Source: Anaerovirgula multivorans (lineage in GTDB: Bacteria; Bacillota; Clostridia; Peptostreptococcales; Natronincolaceae). Taken from it: a stretch of DNA of 64,000 nucleotides. The position numbers and the translations under genes were made by a program. The stretch is from NCBI RefSeq assembly GCF_900188145.1, contig NZ_FZOJ01000015.1, positions 43,600 to 107,599 of the forward strand, read 5' to 3'. Below, piece by piece: positions 8,243 through 15,308 of this stretch. The notes below the pieces were generated by a model that worked only from the letters and a program-made list of their open reading frames with translations, searched no databases and had not been told where the DNA came from. The stretch's first letter is position 1; every line of letters starts with the position of its first letter.

Positions 8243-8355
8243 ATGAGACTTAATTTAGAGGAAGCTTTTACTCACACTGAATTGTAGTATAAGTTACTTC
8301 ATGTAGTGCTTGATCTCTCACTTGTCAAAGTAAGAGCCCTAGCAATACACCGAAG
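8243..8355 (+). ncRNA. Structured leader RNA candidate, copy A
   Basis: About 113 bases between livF and the gene at 8387, sharing ordered sequence blocks with the leader at 1316-1555: ATGAGACTTAATT, AGAGG, CTGAATTnTAGT, AGTGCTT, CTTGTCAAA and AATACACCGAAG. A hairpin pairs CTCTCACTT (8315-8323) with AAGTAAGAG (8328-8336); in the other copy different bases pair at that position. An outer pairing of ACTTA with TAAGT is also possible. No U-tract terminator follows, so control, if any, may act on translation or RNA stability. Its position, 5' of a metabolic operon, suits a cis-regulatory RNA. The family is not recognised. Confidence 0.55.
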
Positions 8356-8386
8356 AAAAAATTTAAATAAATGGAGGAATGACAGA

Positions 8387-8857
8387 ATGAGCGAAAAAAA
8401 ATATACACAAGAGGAATTAACAAAGGCGTTTAGAAGTGCGATTGCAGATAGAGCAAAGTGGTTTTATTTATTAGAAAAATATACTGATGAAGGTTTTGAT
8501 AAAATAGCTGAAAGGGCTATTACAGAGTTTGGTATTGATAAGGGCAAGTCATTAGGGGACTGTAAAACTGCAAAGGATTTTGCCAATGGGATCTTAACAG
8601 GTCATGCTCGTGAGGCCTTTGCTATGGAACCAATTAAAGTTGAGGAAGAAGAAAGTGTAATTAAATTCCACCATTGTGCCCTTGTTGAAGAATGGAAAAA
8701 GCTAGGATGCTCCAGTGAAGAAGTGGCTCATTTGTGTGACTTAGCTTGTTTTGGGGACTTTGGTATGGTGAGTGTATTCCCAGAATTAGAGCTTGAATTT
8801 AAGCAATTACTATCTCGTGACGAAGAATGCTGTGAAATGGTGATTACTAAAAAATAG
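8387..8857 (+). CDS. L-2-amino-thiazoline-4-carboxylate hydrolase-like protein
   Basis: A 156-residue protein that I assign to the L-2-amino-thiazoline-4-carboxylic acid (ATC) hydrolase-like family. The C-terminal half has the family pattern FHHCALVEEWKKLG ... HLCDLACFGDFG ... ECCEMVI, with spaced conserved cysteines; the N-terminal half is helical. The only characterised member opens a cysteine-precursor ring, but most homologues have unknown substrates. The start is the ATG at 8387 after ATGGAGGAATGACAG; an earlier ATG at 8306 lies inside the leader RNA. It is 16 bases before dhaK, so it is probably co-transcribed with dhaKL. A role for it in that operon is not known. Confidence 0.65.
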   Translation: MSEKKYTQEELTKAFRSAIADRAKWFYLLEKYTDEGFDKIAERAITEFGIDKGKSLGDCKTAKDFANGILTGHAREAFAMEPIKVEEEESVIKFHHCALVEEWKKLGCSSEEVAHLCDLACFGDFGMVSVFPELELEFKQLLSRDEECCEMVITKK

Positions 8858-8873
8858 TTTGGGGTGATGATTC

Positions 8874-9857
8874 ATGAAAAAGATAATAAACAATCCCAAT
8901 AATGTTGTAACTGAAATGCTTCAGGGTATTGTAAAAGCTAATCCTCAGTTGGAATATTTTTCAGGGGTTGAAGTTATTGCAAAGAGAGTAAAGGAAAAAA
9001 AGGTAGGTTTAGTATCCGGCGGGGGCAGCGGTCATGAGCCTGCCCATGCAGGATATGTAGGCAAAGGTATGTTAGATGCAGCTGTGGCTGGGAACGTATT
9101 TGCTTCCCCCTCTCCCGATAGGGTGTTGAAGGGTATCCAAGAAGCCAATTCTGGAGAAGGCGTTCTTCTCATTATTAAAAACTACTCAGGGGATATCATG
9201 AACTTTGATATGGCAAAAGAACTAGCAGAAATGGAAGACATTAGGGTTGAGTCTGTTGTAGTAAAAGATGATGTTGCTGTAGAAGACAGTACTCATTCTA
9301 CTGGTAGAAGAGGTATTGCTGGTACTGTGTTTGTACACAAGTTGGCTGGTGCCAAAGCTACAACTGGGGCAAGCCTTGACGAAGTGAAGCGAGTTGCTGA
9401 AAAAGCTATTACCAATACCCGTAGTATGGGCATGGCTATGGCTCCCTGTATTTTACCAGGGGTTGGAAAAGCAGGTTTTGAGCTTGGAGAGAATCAAATA
9501 GAAATTGGCATGGGTATTCATGGGGAGCCAGGGGTACAAAGAACCACTGTGAAAACCGCGGTTGAGCTGGCGGAGATTCTATGTGAAAAGATCTTGGCAG
9601 ATTATGATTTTACAGGTAGTGAAGTTGGATTAATGGTAAATGGTCTTGGTGCTACACCGTTAATGGAACTATACATTCTAAATAATGAAATTGAAAAAAT
9701 CTTAATGGAGAAAAATATTAGGGTTTATAGAACCTTTGTAGGTAATTACATGACATCTCTTGAGATGGCAGGTTGTTCTGTTACGTTACTAAAGCTAGAT
9801 GATGAATTGAAAGAACTGCTGGATGCTCCATGTGATACACCAGCAATGAAAGTTTAG
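8874..9857 (+). CDS. dhaK: Dihydroxyacetone kinase, substrate-binding subunit DhaK
   Basis: A 327-residue DhaK (Dak1 domain). By family knowledge DhaK binds dihydroxyacetone covalently as a hemiaminal on a histidine; here this is H216 in GMGIHGEPG. The other catalytic residues are present: H54 in GGGSGHEPAH and D107 in YSGDIMNFD. The start is the ATG at 8874 after GGGGTGATGATTC. It is followed 8 bases later by dhaL. No DhaM phosphotransferase gene lies nearby, so either the phosphoryl donor is encoded elsewhere or the enzyme uses ATP. Confidence 0.92.
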   Translation: MKKIINNPNNVVTEMLQGIVKANPQLEYFSGVEVIAKRVKEKKVGLVSGGGSGHEPAHAGYVGKGMLDAAVAGNVFASPSPDRVLKGIQEANSGEGVLLIIKNYSGDIMNFDMAKELAEMEDIRVESVVVKDDVAVEDSTHSTGRRGIAGTVFVHKLAGAKATTGASLDEVKRVAEKAITNTRSMGMAMAPCILPGVGKAGFELGENQIEIGMGIHGEPGVQRTTVKTAVELAEILCEKILADYDFTGSEVGLMVNGLGATPLMELYILNNEIEKILMEKNIRVYRTFVGNYMTSLEMAGCSVTLLKLDDELKELLDAPCDTPAMKV

Positions 9858-9865
9858 GTGACCTT

Positions 9866-10507
9866 ATGGAAATCAGAATCAATTCACAGAATTATATGGA
9901 GTATATTGAACTGGTGGCCAAAAAAATCGAGGCAAGCAAGGACTATGTATCTGAGCTTGACTCGATAACTGGTGATGGCGACCATTGGGCCAATATGAAT
10001 ATGGGATTCCAGAAGCTTCTAGAAAGTAAACAGGAGCTTGTTGCCATGAGGCTGGGGCAAATGTTTCAAAAGATTGGTATGCTGATTATGTCTACTGTAG
10101 GAGGTTCCTCAGGAGTTTTGTATGGAAGCGCTTATTTGAAAGCGGCAAAAACTATCGGTGATAAGACAGAGATGGATATTCATTTACTGCGGGATGTATT
10201 AGAAGCAGAGCTTAACGCCATTATGGAACGTGGCAATGCAAAGCCAGGGTATAAAACCATGATTGATGCATTGTATCCAGCAGTGATCCGTTTAAAGGAA
10301 GCCATTGAAAAGGGATTAGATGGCCATGAAGCTTTACAAGAGCTAAAGCAGGGAGCAATTGATGGTATGAACAGCACTAAAGATATGGAGGCTATTCGAG
10401 GAAGAGCTTGTTATCAAGCCAATAAAGGAGTAGGGCATATTGATCCTGGTGCTGTCACAATGTGTTATCAAATAGAAACACTAGTTGAATACCTATGCAA
10501 ATCATAA
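9866..10507 (+). CDS. dhaL: Dihydroxyacetone kinase, nucleotide-binding subunit DhaL
   Basis: A 213-residue DhaL (Dak2 domain), the helical barrel that holds ADP/ATP and two magnesium ions. The metal-binding aspartates are in LDSITGDGDHWANM (D32, D37, D39). The usual glycine after GDGDH is a tryptophan (W41). The phosphate-binding loop GGSSGVLYGSAY is present, as is the C-terminal DPGAVTM. It forms a pair with dhaK. In PTS-type systems DhaM recharges the ADP on DhaL; dhaM is not visible here. Confidence 0.9.
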   Translation: MEIRINSQNYMEYIELVAKKIEASKDYVSELDSITGDGDHWANMNMGFQKLLESKQELVAMRLGQMFQKIGMLIMSTVGGSSGVLYGSAYLKAAKTIGDKTEMDIHLLRDVLEAELNAIMERGNAKPGYKTMIDALYPAVIRLKEAIEKGLDGHEALQELKQGAIDGMNSTKDMEAIRGRACYQANKGVGHIDPGAVTMCYQIETLVEYLCKS

Positions 10508-10532
10508 TATAATGATATACAAATAAGAAAAG

Positions 10533-10557
10533 TAATAGGGTGTCTAACACCCTATTA
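10533..10557. promoter_or_regulatory. Perfect inverted repeat between dhaL and the DhaR-like gene
   Basis: TAATAGGGTGT and ACACCCTATTA form a perfect 11-base stem with a 3-base loop. No T-run follows, so it is not a classic terminator. It could be an operator or an RNA stability element that separates dhaKL from the regulator gene. Confidence 0.5.
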
Positions 10558-10575
10558 TGATTAAGGTGATGTTTT

Positions 10576-12294
10576 ATGTATCTTGCAGAAATTAGAGGTA
10601 CCGCCTCAAAGTTTGCTGAAACCATTTCAAAAATCCTAGATATTGATGTTATGATAATTGATAACAATCATCATAAAATAGCCAACACATTTCGATATGT
10701 TGATAAGGCTACTCCTATTGCTAGGTACTCAATCATTGGGGAGGCGATCCATACAGGTAAGGTTGTAGCGGTGAAAGACAAGACTTCTTATGAACATTGT
10801 AAAAACTGCGCCGATTTAGAGAAATGTGCTATTTCAGGGCTTGTTAGTGTACCTATATTTTTTGAACAACAGGTAGTGGGGGCAATTGCACTTTTAGTGC
10901 CAGTAAATAAAACCAGTCCTGTTTTTGAAAATCTGGAAGTCTCTATAGATTTTCTAGAGGGGATGGCTGAGCTATTAAGCTCAAAGCTAAAAAGTATTGA
11001 CGGTTATAACAAGCTGAATCTCATTAAAAAAGAACGGGAAATTATCTTAGATATGATTGAAGATGGGTTAGCCTTTATCAATGAGATGGGTGAAATCATC
11101 CATTGCAACCATCGATTTGAAAATTACTTTAAAATTGAGGAAAAAGTCATTGGTCAGCATATAGAGAAAATCATTGATCATCCTCTAATTCACGAGATTA
11201 TTTTATTTAGAAGGAACTATTCCCTCAAGTTATTTTATTATGAACAGAAACAACACAGCTTCTATGGGTTTTTATCTTGCCGTAATATTACCATCAATGG
11301 TGTTAATTATGGAACCCTTTTGACATTTAAAAGTCTCGGAAAGGTGTATAACGTCTTAAATGAAGTATCTGATAATAAAGCTAATATAACCTTTAGCAAT
11401 GTTATGGGTAAGGATGATAACCTCATGAATCAAATCAATAAAGCAAAGCAACTTGCTGTAACTGATGAAAATATTCTGATTTGTGGAGAACAGGGACTTG
11501 GGAAATCTATTCTAGCTAGGGCGATACATAATTTCTCAGATAGAGCAAAACAGTACTTTGTTTTTGTCGATTGTCATAATACCCCCTATGATTTATTAGA
11601 AAAAGAAATCTTTGGAACAGAAAGTGATGCTAATAGTATAAACCCCAGCATTGGAAAATTGAGAATGGCTCATAAGGGAACCATATTCTTTAAAAATATA
11701 TGGGAGATGCCTCTTTATTTACAAAGACGATTAGTGGAAGTTATTAAGACCAAAGAGCTGAAACAGGGTACTTATAAAGGTTTTCATATAGATATTAGGA
11801 TGATCTTTGATACCAGCCAAGATTTGTTATCTCTTGTAGAGAAAAAAAGATTTGATGAGGAACTATATTTTCGAATTTCAAAAAATACTGTTACTATTCC
11901 GTCTCTAGCAACACGGAAAGGTGATATTAAAATCATTGTAGATCATGCGATAGAGAGGTTAAAGAGTAAGCATGCAAGGTTTCGGCTGAAATTTCACCAG
12001 GATGTTTTAGATAAGATGTATGGGTATCGTTGGCCCAATAACGTGCAGGAGATTGAAAAAACTGTGGAGTTGATTATTGGCAATGCTGAAAAACATATTG
12101 TAACACTAGAAGATGTAGATGGTTTTGATTTTGTAAAAGCTAATGAAATAGAGTCAAAGACTATGGATGACATTGAGAAAGAGCTTATCGAAAAAATGCT
12201 AGCCCAGTATAATTTTAAGGCAGAAGTAGCAAAAGCTATGGGTATTGGACGCGCAACCCTTTACAGAAAACTAAAAAAATATGGGTTGAATTAA
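10576..12294 (+). CDS. DhaR-like transcriptional regulator with degenerate AAA+ domain
   Basis: A 572-residue NtrC-family regulator: N-terminal GAF-like sensor (about 1-140) with a cysteine group HCKNCADLEKC, a PAS domain (about 155-255), an AAA+ domain (about 275-500) and a C-terminal Fis-type helix-turn-helix (AKAMGIGRATLYRKLKK). The AAA+ domain has a Walker A-like GEQGLGKS. The GAFTGA sigma-54 contact loop is missing (IFGTESDANSINPSIGK at its position), and Walker B is GTIFFKNI instead of the usual GTxFLDEI. It therefore probably does not remodel sigma-54 polymerase. E. coli DhaR is a precedent: a similar protein that acts at sigma-70 promoters and is tuned by DhaK and DhaL. Location next to dhaKL supports the same role. 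Confidence 0.82.
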   Translation: MYLAEIRGTASKFAETISKILDIDVMIIDNNHHKIANTFRYVDKATPIARYSIIGEAIHTGKVVAVKDKTSYEHCKNCADLEKCAISGLVSVPIFFEQQVVGAIALLVPVNKTSPVFENLEVSIDFLEGMAELLSSKLKSIDGYNKLNLIKKEREIILDMIEDGLAFINEMGEIIHCNHRFENYFKIEEKVIGQHIEKIIDHPLIHEIILFRRNYSLKLFYYEQKQHSFYGFLSCRNITINGVNYGTLLTFKSLGKVYNVLNEVSDNKANITFSNVMGKDDNLMNQINKAKQLAVTDENILICGEQGLGKSILARAIHNFSDRAKQYFVFVDCHNTPYDLLEKEIFGTESDANSINPSIGKLRMAHKGTIFFKNIWEMPLYLQRRLVEVIKTKELKQGTYKGFHIDIRMIFDTSQDLLSLVEKKRFDEELYFRISKNTVTIPSLATRKGDIKIIVDHAIERLKSKHARFRLKFHQDVLDKMYGYRWPNNVQEIEKTVELIIGNAEKHIVTLEDVDGFDFVKANEIESKTMDDIEKELIEKMLAQYNFKAEVAKAMGIGRATLYRKLKKYGLN

Positions 12295-12333
12295 TAAAAT
12301 AGGTAAGATTTTTAAAAAAGAAAAGAATAATTT

Positions 12334-12378
12334 AAAACCGGTGCTTTCCTTATATTCTGGAATGCGCCGGTTTTATTG
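12334..12378 (+). terminator. Terminator after the DhaR-like gene
   Basis: AAAACCGGTGC pairs with GCGCCGGTTTT (one G-T pair) and is followed by ATTG. The symmetric A/T flanks allow it to work in both directions. Confidence 0.75.
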
Positions 12379-12653
12379 ATAATAGAATCGGAAGTAGCTA
12401 TACCAATCTTCTAGTCGCTTTGGTGGACTTACATTTGTCATTTTTAAATTATCAACGCCTCTCTACTCTGTTTTTTCAAATGGTTCTCAATTAACCTATG
12501 TGTAAAATCTATACTTGCTTTGTGTAGTGCTTATGAATGATTGAAATTTCAATTAGTACAAGACTGATAGGGAGCTACCGGATTCTATTATATTATATGT
12601 ATACTCCAAAGAGAGGATGTTTAAACATTGTTTTTTGAAATTTTTTAATTTTC
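12379..12653. other. Intergenic region, no feature recognised
   Basis: AT-rich sequence between a terminator and the 3' end of the minus-strand gene. I see no gene, repeat or convincing promoter. Confidence 0.5.
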
Positions 12654-13259
12654 TTAAAAAATCATGAATTGATTAGCAAAATTGAAAAAAGCATCGGGAT
12701 GATTCAATTCAGAGCGAACATTACTATGCTTATGGAAATCTGCTTCCCATCTATCTAAATTATTAACCATTTGTAGAGTATCTTGAAATAAAGATGTATT
12801 TACTTTTATAGACTTTCTATTTAGCAAAGAATCCAGCTGAGGGTGGACTTTAGAAATTCTATAAAGCAAGACTACTCCTTGGTAGATAATCTTGTGATCT
12901 GTTGCAGATTCAATAATCTGCATAATATCTGGAATAAGCTTTCTTACTAAATCAGTGTCCTTGGGGATCGTGGACAAAGCTCGGATTCCGTATTGAATAT
13001 AAATGCTTTCGTCAGTTACTTTTAAGATATCTAATATATAGGGAAAGAACTCCTCTTGCTCCAAATGTTTAATAAGAAGAAAACAATGATTAACAATGGT
13101 ATCTCTCTCAAATAGTCCTCGATCCAGTAGCCGTATAAGAGCACCAACAGTTTCAGGGTAGCCAATAGCTTCTAATTCCTTTTCTATAAGTATTTTTTTT
13201 GATTCTTCTACATTGTCTATTAATTTCTCTATTTTTGTATCAAAAAAAGTATTTACCAT
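12654..13259 (-). CDS. HEAT-like all-helical protein, function unknown
   Basis: A 201-residue soluble protein, not recognised by name. It is predicted to be nearly all alpha-helical, with repeated amphipathic helix pairs (for example ETVGALIRLLDRGLF, FFPYILDILKVTDES, KIIYQGVVLLYRI) that recall HEAT or armadillo repeats at about residues 30-150. No signal peptide, membrane segment or catalytic motif is seen. The ATG follows a GGGAG site on the minus strand. It stands alone, facing away from the secreted protein gene at 13647. A scaffold or binding role is only a guess from the fold. Confidence 0.6.
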   Translation of the reverse strand: MVNTFFDTKIEKLIDNVEESKKILIEKELEAIGYPETVGALIRLLDRGLFERDTIVNHCFLLIKHLEQEEFFPYILDILKVTDESIYIQYGIRALSTIPKDTDLVRKLIPDIMQIIESATDHKIIYQGVVLLYRISKVHPQLDSLLNRKSIKVNTSLFQDTLQMVNNLDRWEADFHKHSNVRSELNHPDAFFNFANQFMIF

Positions 13260-13442
13260 CTTTTTCTCCCTTCCTTCCTTTCTTTATTTATTTTACCCCT
13301 GCAAAAAGAAAATAACCTAAGAAAAAAATTGGGAAAAATTATTTTTTATCTTCATACTTTCTTCACAATCTTTTATTAAAATAAAGATATCAAATAAACT
13401 ATTTATGGATAGCCAATTTTAAACTTTAATTGCACTCTGTGA

Positions 13443-13482
13443 AAGTGACTGACAGCAAATCAAAGATTTGGGTCATCTACTT
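13443..13482. repeat. Dispersed hairpin family 2, copy 1
   Basis: AAGT...CAAATC-AAA-GATTTG...ACTT forms a hairpin. The copy at 13564-13603 has the same layout with paired changes (AAGC/GCTT and GAAATC/GATTTC), so the stem is conserved while the bases change. Confidence 0.7.
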
Positions 13483-13550
13483 TTGATATACACGGTCTAC
13501 GGTTTCGCCCAAAACCATGGGCAGCAAATGTAGCCCTTGGTATATCAAAA
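13481..13550. repeat. Dispersed hairpin family 1, copy 1
   Basis: A 70-base imperfect palindrome with 11-base perfect outer arms (TTTTGATATAC and GTATATCAAAA) and conserved inner blocks GTCTACGGTTTCGCCC and AAATGTAGCCCTT. Related copies lie at 15112-15200 and 47362-47452. It is nested between two copies of hairpin family 2. Confidence 0.8.
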
Positions 13551-13563
13551 TTTCACCTTGTAT

Positions 13564-13603
13564 AAGCGACTGACATGAAATCATAGATTTCAGTCATCTG
13601 CTT
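13564..13603. repeat. Dispersed hairpin family 2, copy 2
   Basis: AAGC...GAAATC-ATA-GATTTC...GCTT, with TGAC and GTCA blocks between the outer and inner stems. It shows compensatory changes relative to the copy at 13443. A partial copy lies at 34589-34621. Confidence 0.7.
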
Positions 13604-13646
13604 AAGTTCTGTAGTTGGTTATCCGCATTCTAAGGAGGAAAATAAA

Positions 13647-13988
13647 ATGAAAAAAATGATTGCATTAGGAGTTGTGATGGTATTGGTGCTTGGGCTAGGC
13701 ATGGTAGCTTATGCGGAAAGCAACAATGAGGTGCCTCAGTGGTTTAACGATATGATGACATGGAGAAAAGGTCAAGTGCAAGAGTCATTAGAAGCTGGAG
13801 AAATTACAGAAGAGGAAGCAGCTACATGGAATGAACATTTTGATCAGATGGAAGAGTATCATACAGAAAATGGTTTCCAAATGGGTAGAGGATTTGGAGC
13901 TTGCCATGGTAATAATGACAGCGGAAGAGGCCTAAGTCTTGGAAGAGGAATAGGCAATGGGATGAGAGGTATGATGGGTGGTTTTTAA
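13647..13988 (+). CDS. Small secreted protein, DUF2680-like
   Basis: A 113-residue exported protein. Residues 1-23 are a signal peptide (MKKMIALGVVMVLVLGLGMVAYA, cleaved after AYA). The mature part resembles DUF2680/YckD-type proteins: WFNDMMTWRKGQVQESLEAG followed by a second short helix with EEEAATWNEHFDQM. The C-terminal 40 residues are rich in Gly, Arg, Met and Asn with a GACHG. The ATG follows AAGGAGG. It is monocistronic, with hairpin repeats upstream and a terminator downstream. Function is unknown; a cell-envelope location is likely. Confidence 0.75.
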   Translation: MKKMIALGVVMVLVLGLGMVAYAESNNEVPQWFNDMMTWRKGQVQESLEAGEITEEEAATWNEHFDQMEEYHTENGFQMGRGFGACHGNNDSGRGLSLGRGIGNGMRGMMGGF

Positions 13989-14006
13989 TAACCACTCTTT
14001 TTTTAT
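13978..14006 (+). terminator. Rho-independent terminator overlapping the stop of the secreted protein gene
   Basis: GTGGTT pairs with AACCAC, followed by a run of T (TCTTTTTTTATTTTT). The stem includes the last codons. Confidence 0.7.
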
Positions 14007-14092
14007 TTTTATTTAAGGTTTTGTTAATAGTAAATTATAGATAGATGGTATATAATAAAAGAGTAAATTTTTTTAGAAAGGAATATAAATCT

Positions 14093-15028
14093 ATGGGAGA
14101 AGTTCGACGTACTAGTATAGGGGGGCAAGCCCTAATAGAAGGGGTTATGATGCGAGGTCCTAAAGAAATAGCAATTGTTGTAAGACGTCCTGATCAGCAA
14201 ATAACAGTAAAAAAAGAAACTGTTGGAGGGATCGTTCAAAAATATAAATTGAACAAGATACCTTTTTTAAGAGGAGCAGTAGCTTTGATTGATTCAATGG
14301 TGCTTGGGATGCAGTCTTTAACCTATTCGGCTGAGGTGGCTGAAGAGGGTTTAGAAGAGGAGGAACCAGATAAATTTCAGAGGTTTATGGAAAAGCTTTT
14401 TGGGAATAAGGCGAATGATGTATTGTTATATACTTCTGTTGCAATAGCTATGATGTTATCTGTAGCTATCTTTATTATTGGGCCTACATTTCTTACAAGT
14501 TTTCTAGGAAGATATATAGGAAAAAATATTTTTATGAATTTGATGGAAGGTTTCTTGCGATTAGGCATGTTCTTTATTTATATTGTATTAATTTCTAGAA
14601 TGAAGGATATAAAGCGAGTATTTCAATATCATGGAGCAGAGCATAAGGCAATTTACTGTTATGAGCATGGAGAAGAGTTAACAGTGGAAAATACTCGTAA
14701 ATACACAACATTGCATCCAAGATGCGGGACTAGCTTTTTATTCATTGTTATGATGGTTAGTATCATCATGTTTTCTATGGTGGGATGGCCTAATCCCTTA
14801 GTAAGGGTAGTCACCAGGTTAGCTCTTATGCCGCTAGTAGCAGGGATTTCCTATGAGATTATTAAGCTGGCGGGAAGAAGTAATTCCCCAATCATGAAAG
14901 CAATTAATTATCCTGGTATGATGATGCAAAAATTCACGACACTAGAGCCTGATGATAGTCAAATAGAGGTTGCTATAGAGGCGTTAAAAAATGTATTAGT
15001 AGATAATGAAGAGGAAAGTAAGTGGTAG
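14093..15028 (+). CDS. yqhQ: DUF1385 family membrane protein (YqhQ)
   Basis: A 311-residue membrane protein of the DUF1385/YqhQ family. It starts MGEVRRTSIGGQALIEGVMMRGP, with the GGQALIEGVMMRGP hallmark. Several hydrophobic segments lie at about 100-180 and 215-265, and the conserved block FQYHGAEHKAIYCYE sits between them, with the HPRCGTSFL motif after it. The ATG at 14093 follows AGAAAGGAAT; an upstream ATG at 14045 lacks a site. Biochemical function is not established. Linkage to prmC and prfA, with rho-rpmE-tdk further upstream, is typical of Clostridia. Confidence 0.9.
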   Translation: MGEVRRTSIGGQALIEGVMMRGPKEIAIVVRRPDQQITVKKETVGGIVQKYKLNKIPFLRGAVALIDSMVLGMQSLTYSAEVAEEGLEEEEPDKFQRFMEKLFGNKANDVLLYTSVAIAMMLSVAIFIIGPTFLTSFLGRYIGKNIFMNLMEGFLRLGMFFIYIVLISRMKDIKRVFQYHGAEHKAIYCYEHGEELTVENTRKYTTLHPRCGTSFLFIVMMVSIIMFSMVGWPNPLVRVVTRLALMPLVAGISYEIIKLAGRSNSPIMKAINYPGMMMQKFTTLEPDDSQIEVAIEALKNVLVDNEEESKW

Positions 15029-15046
15029 AAGATAAGATATTCAAGA

Positions 15047-15078
15047 GAAAGTTCTTACAAAAAAGAGCTTTCTTTTTC
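15047..15078 (+). terminator. Terminator after yqhQ
   Basis: GAAAGTTCTT pairs with AAGAGCTTTC (one G-T pair), followed by TTTTTCT. Confidence 0.8.
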
Positions 15079-15111
15079 TGTTATCATAGTTATAGGTTCA
15101 CTGCTATACTT

Positions 15112-15200
15112 TAATTTTAATACCCACAGTCTACGGTTTCGCCCTTGGCTAAAAAGCGTAGTCAAGAACTGCAAAGGTAGCCCTTAGTGTATTAAAATTA
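15112..15200. repeat. Dispersed hairpin family 1, copy 2
   Basis: An 89-base imperfect palindrome with 12-base perfect arms (TAATTTTAATAC and GTATTAAAATTA). It shares the inner blocks GTCTACGGTTTCGCCC and GTAGCCCTTAGT with the copies at 13481 and 47362. It lies between yqhQ and prmC. Confidence 0.8.
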
Positions 15201-15308
15201 AGATGTATGCATGTGTATTTATAATATGAAAAGTATATATTCATAGAAAAAATACTTTCTGGTGAAAATAATAGTTATTTGAAGGAAGAAGTAGGGAGGG
15301 TTTTGTTG

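Noticed and set aside
8306..8386. Longer N-terminus for the ATC-hydrolase-like protein, starting at 8306
   Set aside because: That part overlaps the conserved leader RNA and lacks a ribosome binding site. ATG 8387 has GGAGGAATG upstream.
12500..12600. Third copy of the leader RNA (TAGTGCTT near 12535)
   Set aside because: Only an eight-base block matches. The CTTGnCAAA and ACACCGAAG blocks are absent and no gene follows in the right place.
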